This document shows, one piece after another, positions 1 through 8,200 of a stretch of 37,153 nucleotides of DNA. The notes below the pieces were generated by a model that was given only the letters and a program-made list of their open reading frames with translations, made no database searches and had not been told where the DNA came from. The DNA comes from Thermogemmatispora sp. GTDB taxonomy: Bacteria > Chloroflexota > Ktedonobacteria > Ktedonobacterales > Ktedonobacteraceae. The stretch spans positions 1 through 37,153 of the forward strand of contig NZ_JADGIA010000024.1 in the NCBI RefSeq assembly GCF_019683635.1. The letters are read 5' to 3'. The stretch's first letter is position 1. Each line of letters starts with the position of its first letter. Both the position numbers and the translations under genes were made by a program.

Positions 1-51
1 CTCGCCGGGCCTGGGCCGCTTGCGACTGGCCATAAAATCAAGCATACTCAT
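1..51 (-). CDS. minE: Cell division topological specificity factor MinE (5' end only)
   Basis: Only the first 17 codons lie in the window; they read MSMLDFMASRKRPRPGE. MinE proteins usually begin with a short amphipathic membrane-targeting stretch such as M-(S)-L-L-D-x-F, and this start fits. A strong ribosome binding site, AAGGAGG, lies at 61-67 on the minus strand, nine bases before the ATG at 51. An ATG at 58 meets a stop after six codons, so 51 is the better start. The gene starts 18 bases after the minD stop, so the two are very probably co-transcribed and translationally linked. MinE would displace MinD from the membrane and drive Min oscillation. The identification rests on 17 residues plus position after minD. 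Confidence 0.75.
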   Translation of the reverse strand, partial: MSMLDFMASRKRPRPGE

Positions 52-69
52 GCACCATCGCCTCCTTGA

Positions 70-906
70 TCAGGACGGCCAGGACCGTGTGCGCTTCCCC
101 ATGACAGCGGGGCCAAAGCCCACCAGGCGGCGCAAACGCTCCATCAGCGTCGGCGCCTCCATCAGCTCTTCAAGAGGGATCTCCTCACCCAGAATGCGCA
201 GCGCAGCATTCATAAATGCCTGACCGGCACGCGAGCGCTTATCGTAGACCACCGGCTCGCCCTTATTGGTGGCCACAATAATCAACTCATCTTCGGGAAC
301 AATACCTAGCAGATCGATCCCAAGCACTTCCAACACATCCGCCACATCCATCATATCACCGCGTTTCACCATATCAGGGCGCAGGCGGTTGAGAACCAAG
401 CGCGGCTCCGGCTTGCCCGCCGCCTCGACCAGCCCGATGATGCGATCGGCATCGCGCACCGAGGCCATCTCGGGGTTGGTCACAATGATGATCTCATCGG
501 CGCCCACGATCGCATTACGAAAGCCCTGCTCGATCCCCGCGGGCGAATCGATGAGCACGAACTCGAATTCCTGGCGCAGCTGCTGGCAGAGCTGCACCAT
601 CTGCACACTATTGATGGCGTTCTTATCACGCGTCTGAGCAGCGGGCAATAGATAGAGTTCGGGCAAACGCTTATCTTTAATCAGCGCCTGGCGCAGACGA
701 CACTGCCCCTCGACCACATCGACCAGATCGTAGACGATGCGGTTCTCCAGCCCCAACACAGCATCGAGATTGCGCAGCCCGATATCCGAGTCTACTACCA
801 CCACCTTCTTACCCTGCATAGCCAGGGCTGTTCCCAGGTTCGCCGTTGTTGTTGTCTTGCCAACGCCGCCCTTTCCCGAAGTAATCGTGATCACCCGGCT
901 ATCCAT
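70..906 (-). CDS. minD: Septum site-determining ATPase MinD
   Basis: A 278-residue ParA/MinD-type ATPase that binds the membrane in its ATP form, recruits MinC and so blocks FtsZ ring assembly away from midcell. The deviant Walker A motif GKGGVGKTT is at residues 11-19, with the signature lysine K12 and the P-loop lysine K17. DSDIGLRNLD and the switch-type segment IDSPAGIEQGF follow in the usual order. The C-terminal part carries a short amphipathic helix (LMERLRRLVGF) that resembles the MinD membrane-targeting sequence, then a basic tail. I chose the ATG at 906 because a GGGAG Shine-Dalgarno lies seven bases upstream; the ATG at 912 would be too close to it. minE follows directly, and minC lies upstream on the same strand after a 455-base gap. 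Confidence 0.95.
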   Translation of the reverse strand: MDSRVITITSGKGGVGKTTTTANLGTALAMQGKKVVVVDSDIGLRNLDAVLGLENRIVYDLVDVVEGQCRLRQALIKDKRLPELYLLPAAQTRDKNAINSVQMVQLCQQLRQEFEFVLIDSPAGIEQGFRNAIVGADEIIIVTNPEMASVRDADRIIGLVEAAGKPEPRLVLNRLRPDMVKRGDMMDVADVLEVLGIDLLGIVPEDELIIVATNKGEPVVYDKRSRAGQAFMNAALRILGEEIPLEELMEAPTLMERLRRLVGFGPAVMGKRTRSWPS

Positions 907-1361
907 GCGCATGCTCCCTGTCGATTCGGAAAACACCGTTCTTTTCGCACACCTAGCAAAATATCACAGCATCGATCGGTCGCCAGTCGGCCACTCACCT
1001 CAGTCAACAGCCGGCCAGAGATTCAACCAGCAAACAAGCTAGCCGGAGTAGCAAGCAGCGTTCTTCCGACTCGTCTCGCTCAACCCCTTCTGTTGGCCAC
1101 TGCTGGGCTTCTTCTAATCTCATCACGGATGCCAGCCGGCTCAGGGAGACGCCGCATCACCTTCTGCTCTGACCAGTTTCATAGCAACCAACCAGCTGCG
1201 TGGCAGAGAGACTGGCTGGCAGGTAAGAGCGAGCGCAGTCTGACCAGGCTGCCAGAGCAGCGATACAGCCGCGGATGGGACGGCCTCAGCGAGCACCGAC
1301 GCCGCTTTACCGCGACCCCGCGTCTGGCTTCATTCAGGCCAGCTCTATCTGCCTTCTCCCC
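907..1361. other. minC-minD intergenic region
   Basis: 455 bases separate the minC stop from the minD start. No open frame with a recognisable protein was found on either strand; the plus-strand frames here are rich in Arg, Ser and Pro and have no homologue I recognise. A 5-bp CTGGC/GCCAG dyad near 1324-1343 could be a weak structure after minC. The minD promoter probably lies in this gap, but I see no convincing -35/-10 pair. Confidence 0.4.
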
Positions 1362-2294
1362 TTACTTACGCGGCGGGCGACCGTTGAGCCAGGTTTCGAC
1401 CACAATCTGACCCTGGCGAATCGAGGCCACCTCGGGACGCGGCTGCACCTCCAGCCCCTCGGGCGGGCGAGAGAGCAAATGGGCGATGCGCAGCTGGACC
1501 GGCGCCAGCAGAAGCGCACAGACCAGCGCCTGCTCATTATCGGGATAGCCGGCATGGACCATACCGCGCAAGACACCCCAGACGATCACATCGCCACCCG
1601 CCACCACCTCCGCTCCAGGATTGACATCGCCCAGGACCACAATATTGCTGTGGTGGTGAATCGCTTGGCCGGAACGCACTGTCCGACGCAAAAAGAGCGT
1701 ATCATCTGACTCACGCGGATCACGTTGACCCGTCGTCAGCCCCAGGTCCACAGTCACAGCCCCTGCTCCTGTCCTCTCATAGGGCGAGTATGACGCATAT
1801 GGCCCGGTAGCGGTATAGGCCGGCCCTCCGTTCACACCCAGCCCCAGCCTGGTCCCCTCGCCCAGACCCCCCCGGCGCATGCCGGCAACCTGCTCCAGTG
1901 AAGCAATCGACATCCGATAATGCGCCAGCAAATTTTCAAGCTGAACCCGCTCGCTGGCGTGGAGTACCCGCTGCCGGGTATCAACCGTCAGCGTGGCCCC
2001 GCGAAAAAAATCAGGGGCCTCGGCCAGCCGCTCGGCCAGAGCTTGCAGCAGCTCACCAAAGGGCGTATCCGGCTCCAGCGTTAAGAGCAGACCGTGGCGC
2101 GTCCCCTTGATCGCAATCTGCCCCTGCGCAGACGGCCTCTCCTCCCTCCGCTCTGCCTCATCCGCTACGAACCAGGACGAAGCGTCGCCCGTCCTCTTCA
2201 GCCGGTCACGCGCACTCGACGTCGCCTGCTCGGCAGAACCCTGCGCACTCATTTCGTTCGCTGCTTTTCTTGTATCAGCTTCTTCTCTCTTCAT
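1362..2294 (-). CDS. minC: Septum site-determining protein MinC
   Basis: A 310-residue MinC, the FtsZ assembly inhibitor that works with MinD. A charged, probably disordered N-terminal stretch of about 50 residues comes first. A MinC N-domain then spans roughly residues 58-140 (IKGTRHGLLLTL, FRGATLTVDT), followed by a Gly/Tyr-rich linker. The C-terminal beta-helix domain covers about 205-305 and contains the highly typical SGQAIHHHSNIVVLGDVNPG and GGDVIVWGVLRGMVHAG segments. It is longer than usual MinC (about 230 residues) because of the N-terminal extension and linker. Neither the ATG at 2294 nor the one at 2252 (MSAQGS) has a clear Shine-Dalgarno, so the exact start is uncertain. It is the first gene of a minC-minD-minE order. 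Confidence 0.93.
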   Translation of the reverse strand: MKREEADTRKAANEMSAQGSAEQATSSARDRLKRTGDASSWFVADEAERREERPSAQGQIAIKGTRHGLLLTLEPDTPFGELLQALAERLAEAPDFFRGATLTVDTRQRVLHASERVQLENLLAHYRMSIASLEQVAGMRRGGLGEGTRLGLGVNGGPAYTATGPYASYSPYERTGAGAVTVDLGLTTGQRDPRESDDTLFLRRTVRSGQAIHHHSNIVVLGDVNPGAEVVAGGDVIVWGVLRGMVHAGYPDNEQALVCALLLAPVQLRIAHLLSRPPEGLEVQPRPEVASIRQGQIVVETWLNGRPPRK

Positions 2295-2429
2295 TCAAGC
2301 AGGAGTTTGGCTTCTTTTCCCGGCGCTACTCTTTTACTTCTTCTGCTCCAATATCCCCTTTGGGGTGGCCGCCCGCAGTCGAACGGGCCATCTGCTACAA
2401 AGAACCACCTTCTGATGCTACCAGGTTAC

Positions 2430-2458
2430 AGTATAAACGCCAGAGCAACAAAACGCAA
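2430..2458 (-). promoter_or_regulatory. Candidate minC promoter
   Basis: On the minus strand TTGCGT (2458-2453) and TATACT (2435-2430) are separated by exactly 17 bases. The -10 matches the sigma-70 consensus at five of six positions, the -35 at three of six. Transcription would start near 2423, giving a leader of about 130 bases before minC. Confidence 0.4.
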
Positions 2459-2655
2459 TAGGAGCAGCTTCTTTGCCTCTCTTTGCCAGCCGGCGTTTCT
2501 CTTTAGTTCAGGCGATAGCGCGCACCCCCGCCCTCGACTCGCCGCTTGAGAGGTACCTTTGATTGAGGCAAACATTACTTCATTCCTATCTACAGATTAT
2601 GGGCTAGACGCCAGCCCTCAACTCATCTATTATAGTGATGTACTCTCCCCATTTT

Positions 2656-2678
2656 CCTATCCGTGCGTCCAGGATAGG
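2656..2678 (+). promoter_or_regulatory. Inverted repeat in the permease leader
   Basis: CCTATCC (2656-2662) and GGATAGG (2672-2678) form a perfect 7-bp stem with a 9-base loop. It lies just downstream of the TATTATAGT patch and could be an operator or a leader hairpin. Its function is unknown. Confidence 0.4.
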
Positions 2679-2921
2679 GGAAGCGATTCACAACTTCTAT
2701 CAGAAGGCCAGGAGTTCTTTCACTGTAGAGATCACTCTTGCTATTCGGTACGGTCATTGTTCTTACTGCCTCGGCCAAGGTCAAGGAGGCGACTAGTCAG
2801 CCAGCGCTGCGCTGACCACCGCGATCTCTTCAGTTCGCCGGTACCCGGATGGCCATCCAGCGCCGCTGTTCCGGCTCTGGCCCTGGCTCTGGACGATCTG
2901 AACCTTCAGGAGTTCATTACG

Positions 2922-4403
2922 ATGGCTTTAGAAGCTTTGCAGCGTCTGGATCAGCAAAAGGGCGACCTCCCCTCCCAAAGTTATGTTCCACGAACAATGC
3001 CCCAGGCTCTCGGCATGTTCGACATGATGATGATCTTCATGATGATCATGCTCTTCATTAACAATCCAGTAAGTACGATAGGGGCGGGGCCTGCCGCTTT
3101 TACTTACTGGCTGCTGGGAGCCGTGGTCTTTTTTATCCCCTGCGTGATCGGCGTTGCCCAACTGGGTGTTCTCTACCCCCACGAAGGCTCTACCTACATC
3201 TGGACCCATCGCGCGCTAGGGAATTTCTGGGGTTTCTTCGCTAGCTTGATTTTCTGGATGCCAGGTCTGCTGGCAATGGTTGCTAGCCTGAGCATTGGCA
3301 TCGCCTTCATTCAGGGCCTCAACTCTTCCTGGCTGACTCAGCCCTGGCAGCAGGGCTTGCTCTGCATCGCCTTGCTGATCATCTCCACTGTGTTGGCACT
3401 CCAGCCGATGAGCACCCTGCGCCTGGTGATCAATGCGATTACGCTTTTGACCTACGCAGTGGTGGTCTTACTCGGTGGTGCGGCCCTGATCTGGTTGGCA
3501 ACTGGTCATCGTACAGCAACGCCTTTCAACGATCTCCATTCCTGGGGCATCGATCCCTCCAACTTTGTGCTCTACGGAAGCGTGGTGCTGGCTTACCTCG
3601 GCGCCGATATCTCGATGATTCTTGGCGGCGAAATGGCTAGCGAGCGCATCGCCTCCCGTCATGTCTCCTGGGGCGCGTTCTTTGTCATTCTCAGCTATCT
3701 GGTGATTACCTTCGCCCTTCTGGTCGTCCTCGGTCCCGATGGCGCCAGCCAGGGGCCTTTTGCGGTGATCAGCGTCATCGATAATGTCTTTGGGAAGTTC
3801 CTGGGGAATGTGGCCGCGGTCTGTGTCATTGCCTATTTCCCAATCTTCACTACCCTTTTGAATGTGGCCTTTGCCCGCCTGCTGATGGTGGCCAGCATCG
3901 ACCGCTTCCTGCCACTGGGGCTGAGCCGCTTGAACCGTAATCGCCAGCCCGCGAACGCCATCATTTTCCAGACGGTGGTGGCTTGCCTGTGCGCCGCGCT
4001 GATTTTCCTGCTGCCTTATCTCTTGCCTCTGGGGCAGCCCACCGACCTGGCCACAGTGGTCTTTACGGTGACGCTCTCGGTGTTGACTCTGGTCTGGGCT
4101 TTCTCGTCAATCTTTATCTTCGTCGACCTGGCGGTCTTCTATTTCCGCCAGCGTGAGCGCTTCCTGCGCCTGCTGGTGGTGCCACTCCCGGTGCTGTGGC
4201 TCTGCATTATCATCGCGCCTCTTGCCTGCTTAATGGCAATGATTGTAACATTATTGTACTCGCCGATCCCACAACAGATCAGCAATGGCCAGTGGTGGTA
4301 CATTGTGGGCGGCTTGACTGTGATTTGCCTGGTGCTCTGCGGCATTGCCAGTATGTTCGCTATTAGCCAGGCTGCCTGGCAGGACCAGAGCTTCGAAGCA
4401 TGA
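2922..4403 (+). CDS. APC-superfamily amino acid/amine permease
   Basis: A 493-residue secondary transporter of the APC superfamily with about 12 membrane segments, probably importing or exchanging amino acids or amines. Typical elements are the first helix after a short hydrophilic N-terminus, VAQLGVLYPHEGSTYIWTH (the permease signature after helix 2) and FARLLMVASIDRFLP between later helices. I start it at ATG 2922, nine bases after an AGGAG site at 2908-2912; this gives the same N-terminal layout as its paralogue at 32946-34436. The two share SYV-x2-MP-x2-LG-x-FD, QLGVL-P-G-YWTH and LTxPWQQGL motifs. Helix 1 is unusually Met-rich (nine Met between residues 33 and 46). A terminator-like hairpin follows. 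The substrate cannot be read from the sequence. Confidence 0.88.
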   Translation: MALEALQRLDQQKGDLPSQSYVPRTMPQALGMFDMMMIFMMIMLFINNPVSTIGAGPAAFTYWLLGAVVFFIPCVIGVAQLGVLYPHEGSTYIWTHRALGNFWGFFASLIFWMPGLLAMVASLSIGIAFIQGLNSSWLTQPWQQGLLCIALLIISTVLALQPMSTLRLVINAITLLTYAVVVLLGGAALIWLATGHRTATPFNDLHSWGIDPSNFVLYGSVVLAYLGADISMILGGEMASERIASRHVSWGAFFVILSYLVITFALLVVLGPDGASQGPFAVISVIDNVFGKFLGNVAAVCVIAYFPIFTTLLNVAFARLLMVASIDRFLPLGLSRLNRNRQPANAIIFQTVVACLCAALIFLLPYLLPLGQPTDLATVVFTVTLSVLTLVWAFSSIFIFVDLAVFYFRQRERFLRLLVVPLPVLWLCIIIAPLACLMAMIVTLLYSPIPQQISNGQWWYIVGGLTVICLVLCGIASMFAISQAAWQDQSFEA

Positions 4404-4420
4404 ACGGCTCTTATTTGCCT

Positions 4421-4450
4421 GCAACCGCTCCAGGGTGCCAGAGCGGTTGC
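4421..4450 (+). terminator. Hairpin terminator after the first permease
   Basis: GCAACCGCTC (4421-4430) and GAGCGGTTGC (4441-4450) form a perfect 10-bp stem with a 10-base loop, 17 bases after the permease stop. Only a short T-containing stretch follows, so termination may be partial. Confidence 0.6.
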
Positions 4451-4667
4451 TTACTTCGCTCTTGCTGCTGGCCAGGCGCAGTCTCGCGACTCCGACCCGG
4501 CCTGGTCTTCCATGCACCAGGCTTGAGGTCCGCTCGCTGCGCCCTCTGATTCCTGCCACGCTGCTGCCCCGTCCCGGTGGGGCCACAGCCGCTCTTGTTT
4601 CACGAGCAGCGCTTGAATTCGCTGCTCATTTGCAGTTATTTTGTTGTTTGTAAAGGAGTGGATCGCC

Positions 4668-6092
4668 ATGACGCTTAAGTCTAGCGCGCCAACCGAGGAG
4701 CAGGGCAACCTGCGATCCGGGACGATCGGCTTACCCGGTGTGCTCTTCCAGTCGATTACGACAATGGCGCCGGCTTCCGCTGTTTCTTTTAGTTTAAGTG
4801 CCGCGGTGCCTTTCGCCGGAACTGCTCTTCCCCTGGCGGTGACGATTACGCTGGTGGTGAGCGTCTTGATCGCCTTGAATATCGGGGAGCTAGCGCGCCA
4901 TTTGCCTTCCGCTGGTGGCTTCTTTACGTATATCAGCCGCTCGCTCGGTTCCATACCTGGCTGGGTGACTGGGTGGATCTTCGATCTGGCTTACCTGTTG
5001 ATTATTCCTCTGCAGCTGCTGGTGCTGGGACCGGTCGCCGATTCGATTCTGCCTCTGGGCCCCTACGGATGGGCGATCTGGGCTGTGATTTTCGCTGTGG
5101 TGGTTTTTGTGCTGACTTATTTCGGTATCAAGGTCTCTGCCGATGTGGGCGTGGTGCTGGGCTGCATCGAGATCGGGGTCTTCTTACTGCTGGCTCTGTG
5201 GCTGATTGTGACTGCCGGGAACAATAATAGTCTGGCAACCTTCAATCCGGCTTCCAGTGCACAGTCAGGCTTTGGCGGCTGGCAGGGCGTGCTGCTGGGA
5301 ATGATTTTCACGGTGCTGGCTTTTGCCGGTTATGAGTCATCGGCTCCTCTGGCTGAAGAAACACGTGATCCGCGCCGTACTGTGCCTCTGGCAATTGTGT
5401 TGGCAGCCCTCCTGATCGGTCTTTTCTATGTCTTTTGCTCTTATGCTGCCGTGGTCGGCTGGGGTCCGGCGAAGATCGCTGCTTATGCCAGCGATCCAAA
5501 CCCTTGGGGAACGATGGCACAGCGCGTCTGGGGCGGCTTCAGCATCATTGTGAACCTGGCGATTCTGAATAGCGCGCTGGCAAACTCGAATGCCGGTGTG
5601 AACGCCGTGTCGCGCGTGCTCTACGCTATGGGCCGTGTGCGCGCTCTGCCGGGAGTGCTGGCTCATCTGAACCGCTTTGCTTCGCCCGATGTGGCCATTG
5701 TTTTCACTATGGTGGTGGGCACTGTACTGACGGTGGCGCTCGGTCTCGCCTTTGGAACAGGGACCGCGTTCGCCCTGATCGGTACGATTATTGTGCTGCC
5801 CATTATCCTGGTCTACCTGGCGACCTGCGTGGCGGTACCGGTCTTTTACCTGCGCGAGCACCCCAGTGAGTTTAATGTCTTCCGTCATATTCTGCTGCCG
5901 CTGATCCCAACGGTGGTGCTGCTGATCGTGCTCTGGTTCCAGGCAACGCAGCAGTACGAGGCTCCGCTGACGTGGGCCTTCCCACTGGCAGTGGCCTGGC
6001 TGGTGCTCGGGATCATCATCGCTCTGGTGCTGCGCTTCCGCGCTCCAGAGGTGCTGGAAGCGAGCAGCAAGGTCTACGTGGAGGCCGAGTAA
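4668..6092 (+). CDS. APC-family amino acid permease
   Basis: A 474-residue permease with about 12 membrane helices. The start of helix 1 (LPGVLFQSITTMAPASAVSF) carries the unwound Gly/Ser-Pro type segment used for substrate amine and carboxylate binding in APC transporters. Residues near position 80-95 (GELARHLPSAGGFFTYISR) match the conserved region between helices 2 and 3, and GYESSAPLAEETRDPRRTVP after helix 6 is the classical APC E-E-x3-P signature. I chose ATG 4668 because AAAGGAG lies nine bases upstream. It is only distantly related to the other two permeases in this window. The tandem arrangement with the preceding permease is separated by a hairpin, so it may have its own promoter. 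Substrate is unknown. Confidence 0.9.
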   Translation: MTLKSSAPTEEQGNLRSGTIGLPGVLFQSITTMAPASAVSFSLSAAVPFAGTALPLAVTITLVVSVLIALNIGELARHLPSAGGFFTYISRSLGSIPGWVTGWIFDLAYLLIIPLQLLVLGPVADSILPLGPYGWAIWAVIFAVVVFVLTYFGIKVSADVGVVLGCIEIGVFLLLALWLIVTAGNNNSLATFNPASSAQSGFGGWQGVLLGMIFTVLAFAGYESSAPLAEETRDPRRTVPLAIVLAALLIGLFYVFCSYAAVVGWGPAKIAAYASDPNPWGTMAQRVWGGFSIIVNLAILNSALANSNAGVNAVSRVLYAMGRVRALPGVLAHLNRFASPDVAIVFTMVVGTVLTVALGLAFGTGTAFALIGTIIVLPIILVYLATCVAVPVFYLREHPSEFNVFRHILLPLIPTVVLLIVLWFQATQQYEAPLTWAFPLAVAWLVLGIIIALVLRFRAPEVLEASSKVYVEAE

Positions 6093-6139
6093 GTTCCTCT
6101 GGTAGAGGTCGTTCCGCTCGTAGCTGAAGATACAATGGG

Positions 6140-6178
6140 GAGGCGGGCCGCCCATCGGCGCCGCCTCTCTTTTTTTTG
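6140..6178 (+). terminator. Rho-independent terminator after the second permease
   Basis: GAGGCGG (6140-6146) and CCGCCTC (6161-6167) pair around a GC-rich loop and are followed by TCT and a run of eight T residues (6171-6177 plus 6170). This is the clearest intrinsic terminator of the window. Confidence 0.8.
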
Positions 6179-6223
6179 GTGAGCGGGGAGTACTTGGCCC
6201 TCCACTGCTGACCGTGCTTGAGC

Positions 6224-6252
6224 TTGCTTTGGCTGCTGCTGCTTTTTACAAT
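6224..6252 (+). promoter_or_regulatory. Candidate promoter of the epimerase gene
   Basis: TTGCTT (6224-6229), a 17-base spacer and TACAAT (6247-6252). The predicted start near 6259 lies downstream of the TTG codon at 6218. This argues against the longer reading frame and for the ATG at 6290. Confidence 0.5.
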
Positions 6253-6289
6253 AGCGGCTAGAGACTCTTTCTCTGGAGATGTCTGGCTG

Positions 6290-7132
6290 ATGAGTTCTTC
6301 TCTGCTTCCCCGCGATTTTCTGCGTTTTCCGACAGAGCGCGAGCTGGTGCTGCGCGATCAGGGGACGCTGGTGGGGGTGATCCCTGAGATCTGCCTGGTT
6401 TCGCATTTCCAGGTTGGCGACTGGGAGGTGCTGTATCGCCCCTTGACCACCGGCAATGTGCGCCGCTGGGGCCTGCCGCTGATGATCCCGAATTTTTCAC
6501 GCCTGCGCAATGGGCTGTTTGTGGAGAAGGGAACCACCTTGCCGATCCACGGCTTCGGTCGCCTGCTGCCCTGGACCCTGCTGGCGGCAGACGAGCGTCA
6601 GGTCCAGTTGCAGCTGCAGAGTAGCGAGGTGACGCGCGCCTGCTATCCCTATGAGTTTACTTTTACGGTGACGGTGGCGGTGGCGCCCGGTAGGTTGACC
6701 TATACGCTGGAGATGGCGAATCGCAGCGCTGAGATGATGCCGATTGCTCCAGGTTTCCATCCGTATTTTGCTGTGGCTCAGGCCGATAAGCCGCGCTTGC
6801 AGGTGCAGGGCCTGCCTGGCTTCGAGGCGGCGGCGATCGACTGGGAGCATCAGCCGCCAGATACCCCCTACCCGTTCGCTGGCGAGGTGACGATCACTTT
6901 TCCCAAACGGGGAACGTTGATCGTTGCGGAGCTGCCCCAGGACGGTCGCTATGCGCTGCATAATATGCAGGTGTGGACGGAACTGCCGACCCGCCCAGAG
7001 CACGCTTTCGTTTGCTTTGAGCCGACGGTCGGCAGCGAGGATGCGCTGAATAGGCCGGGCGATCGTTTGGAGATCGCTCCAGGAGCGACAGCCTCGATCG
7101 TGCTACAGCTTCAGGCCCAGGCTCAGCCTTGA
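6290..7132 (+). CDS. Aldose 1-epimerase (galactose mutarotase) family protein
   Basis: A 280-residue galactose-mutarotase-like protein, expected to interconvert alpha and beta anomers of a sugar or sugar phosphate, probably in the cytoplasm. The pattern PLMIPNFSRLRNG, then LPIHGFGRLLPW, contains the family's N-x-(R/S)-x-R/G and HG(F/L) elements with a likely catalytic His. GFHPYFAV carries the second conserved His, and FVCFEPTVGSEDALN near the C-terminus contains the catalytic-base Glu region (C-x-E-P). ATG 6290 is preceded by GGAG at 6275-6278. A longer frame from a TTG at 6218 would add a hydrophobic signal-like stretch but lacks a ribosome binding site and starts upstream of the likely transcription start. 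It stands alone after a terminator and converges on arsM. Confidence 0.85.
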   Translation: MSSSLLPRDFLRFPTERELVLRDQGTLVGVIPEICLVSHFQVGDWEVLYRPLTTGNVRRWGLPLMIPNFSRLRNGLFVEKGTTLPIHGFGRLLPWTLLAADERQVQLQLQSSEVTRACYPYEFTFTVTVAVAPGRLTYTLEMANRSAEMMPIAPGFHPYFAVAQADKPRLQVQGLPGFEAAAIDWEHQPPDTPYPFAGEVTITFPKRGTLIVAELPQDGRYALHNMQVWTELPTRPEHAFVCFEPTVGSEDALNRPGDRLEIAPGATASIVLQLQAQAQP

Positions 7133-7226
7133 TGAGCTCGCCTCGCTTTCCGGCCTGATCAAGGCTGCTCGCCTCTTAGCACTGGTTGCGGCTCGGCGCC
7201 TTGGTTGCGTCAGCAGGCGATCGAGG

Positions 7227-8027
7227 TCAGGCTGATGGTTTGTGCGCGCGAATGCTGGCGCTGAGCCAGCGGCCCTCAAGGCGATGGCGCTCTTCCTGGT
7301 TGACAAATGGCGGCCAGCCCCAGTCTCTTGAAGCCAGCTCGACGACGACCTCCTGGAAGCCCACGGCGGCTAGCAGCTCACGATAGGCTGCAGCGCTGAT
7401 GGCGCCAGTCAGGCAGGTCGCCCAGGCCCGCGGTTCGCGCTGGAGTCTGGCCGGTGGCTCGCCCTCAAGGACTGTATCGGCCAGGACCAGTCTGCCACCT
7501 GGTTTGAGGAGACGGTAGGCTTCGCGTAAGACGCGCTCTTTGTCAGGCGCCAGGTTGATGACACAGTTGGAGATGATGACGTCGATGCTTTCCGAGGGTA
7601 GCGGGACAGCTTCGATGATCCCGTGGAGGAAGCGCGCGTTTTCCAGGCCGAGCTGGCGCCGATACTGCTCGGCCCGCCCCAGCGCAACCTCGTTCATGTC
7701 AACACCGTAGGCTACTCCTCCAGGCTGCACCTGCCGGGCCGCTAGCAGAACGTCGAGGCCGGTGCCACAGCCCAGATCAAGTACGATTTCTCCCGGCTTC
7801 AGTTGAGCGTACTTGAGAGGATTGCCACAGCAGCAGGCGCCGGCGAGCAGCTCCGCGGGCAGGCTCTTGAGCTGCTCAGGAGCATAGCAGGTACACTGGC
7901 CAGGCGCCCGCTCCTGACTTTCATCTCCGCTACAGCAGGCCACCGCAGAACTCACTCCGTTTTCCTGATAGTAGCGCTGAATAAATGACCGTAGTGCTTC
8001 TTCTGATGTAAAAGGCATGTCTGCCAT
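7227..8027 (-). CDS. arsM: Arsenite S-adenosylmethyltransferase ArsM
   Basis: A 266-residue SAM-dependent methyltransferase that methylates arsenite to methylated, partly volatile arsenicals. The SAM motif I is LDLGCGTGLD at residues 83-92, the acidic motif YGVDMNEVAL follows, and ISNCVINLAPDKERVLREAY is the diagnostic ArsM segment. Cysteines expected to bind As(III) are present: a cluster at 65-67, C155 and C205. Further Cys pairs (31-32, 45 and 47) lie in the N-terminal region. ATG 8027 was chosen because GGAGGAG lies six bases upstream; the longer frame from 8063 has no such site. It follows a SigZ-like sigma factor on the same strand by 173 bases, with a small hairpin between. Expression from the sigma factor's own promoter is plausible. 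Confidence 0.93.
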   Translation of the reverse strand: MADMPFTSEEALRSFIQRYYQENGVSSAVACCSGDESQERAPGQCTCYAPEQLKSLPAELLAGACCCGNPLKYAQLKPGEIVLDLGCGTGLDVLLAARQVQPGGVAYGVDMNEVALGRAEQYRRQLGLENARFLHGIIEAVPLPSESIDVIISNCVINLAPDKERVLREAYRLLKPGGRLVLADTVLEGEPPARLQREPRAWATCLTGAISAAAYRELLAAVGFQEVVVELASRDWGWPPFVNQEERHRLEGRWLSASIRAHKPSA

Positions 8028-8102
8028 ACTGGTCTCCTCCTTCTTGCTGGCTGGTGCTGGCAATCAATCAGCCGGATCAGCGCAGCTTTTGCTCTGTCTG
8101 AA

Positions 8103-8120
8103 AGAGAAGACGCCTTCTCT
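8103..8120 (-). terminator. Hairpin between sigma factor gene and arsM
   Basis: AGAGAAG (8103-8109) and CTTCTCT (8114-8120) form a perfect 7-bp stem with a 4-base loop. On the minus strand it is followed by TTTC. It could be a weak terminator or attenuator separating the two genes. Confidence 0.35.
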
Positions 8121-8200
8121 GGGAAAAGGACGCAGCCAGCGCGTCGACCAGGACGGCAGGACAATCTGGGCGATCGCATAGCATTGCGGAGCAGAGACGT

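Larger units (their letters stand above)
2295..2921. other. Divergent minC / APC permease intergenic region
   Basis: 627 bases without a gene I can support. The permease frame stays open upstream to 2559, but that extension (LSTDYGLDASPQLIYYSDVL and on) has no permease character and no Shine-Dalgarno. It lies before the well-placed start at 2922. The region holds the candidate minC promoter (2430-2458), an AT-rich TATTATAGT patch at 2628-2636 that could serve the permease, and a perfect hairpin at 2656-2678. The permease mRNA would therefore have a leader of about 280 bases. Confidence 0.45.

Noticed and set aside
2559-2921. Upstream extension of the first permease (about 121 extra residues)
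   Set aside because: No permease-like or domain-like sequence and no ribosome binding site; ATG 2922 has a good site and matches the paralogue's N-terminus.
5337-6155. 272-residue minus-strand His/Gln-rich frame
   Set aside because: Antisense of the permease membrane helices; no start signal or domain.
6218-6289. Longer epimerase frame from TTG with a signal-peptide-like stretch
   Set aside because: No ribosome binding site, and the candidate promoter (6224-6252) lies inside it.
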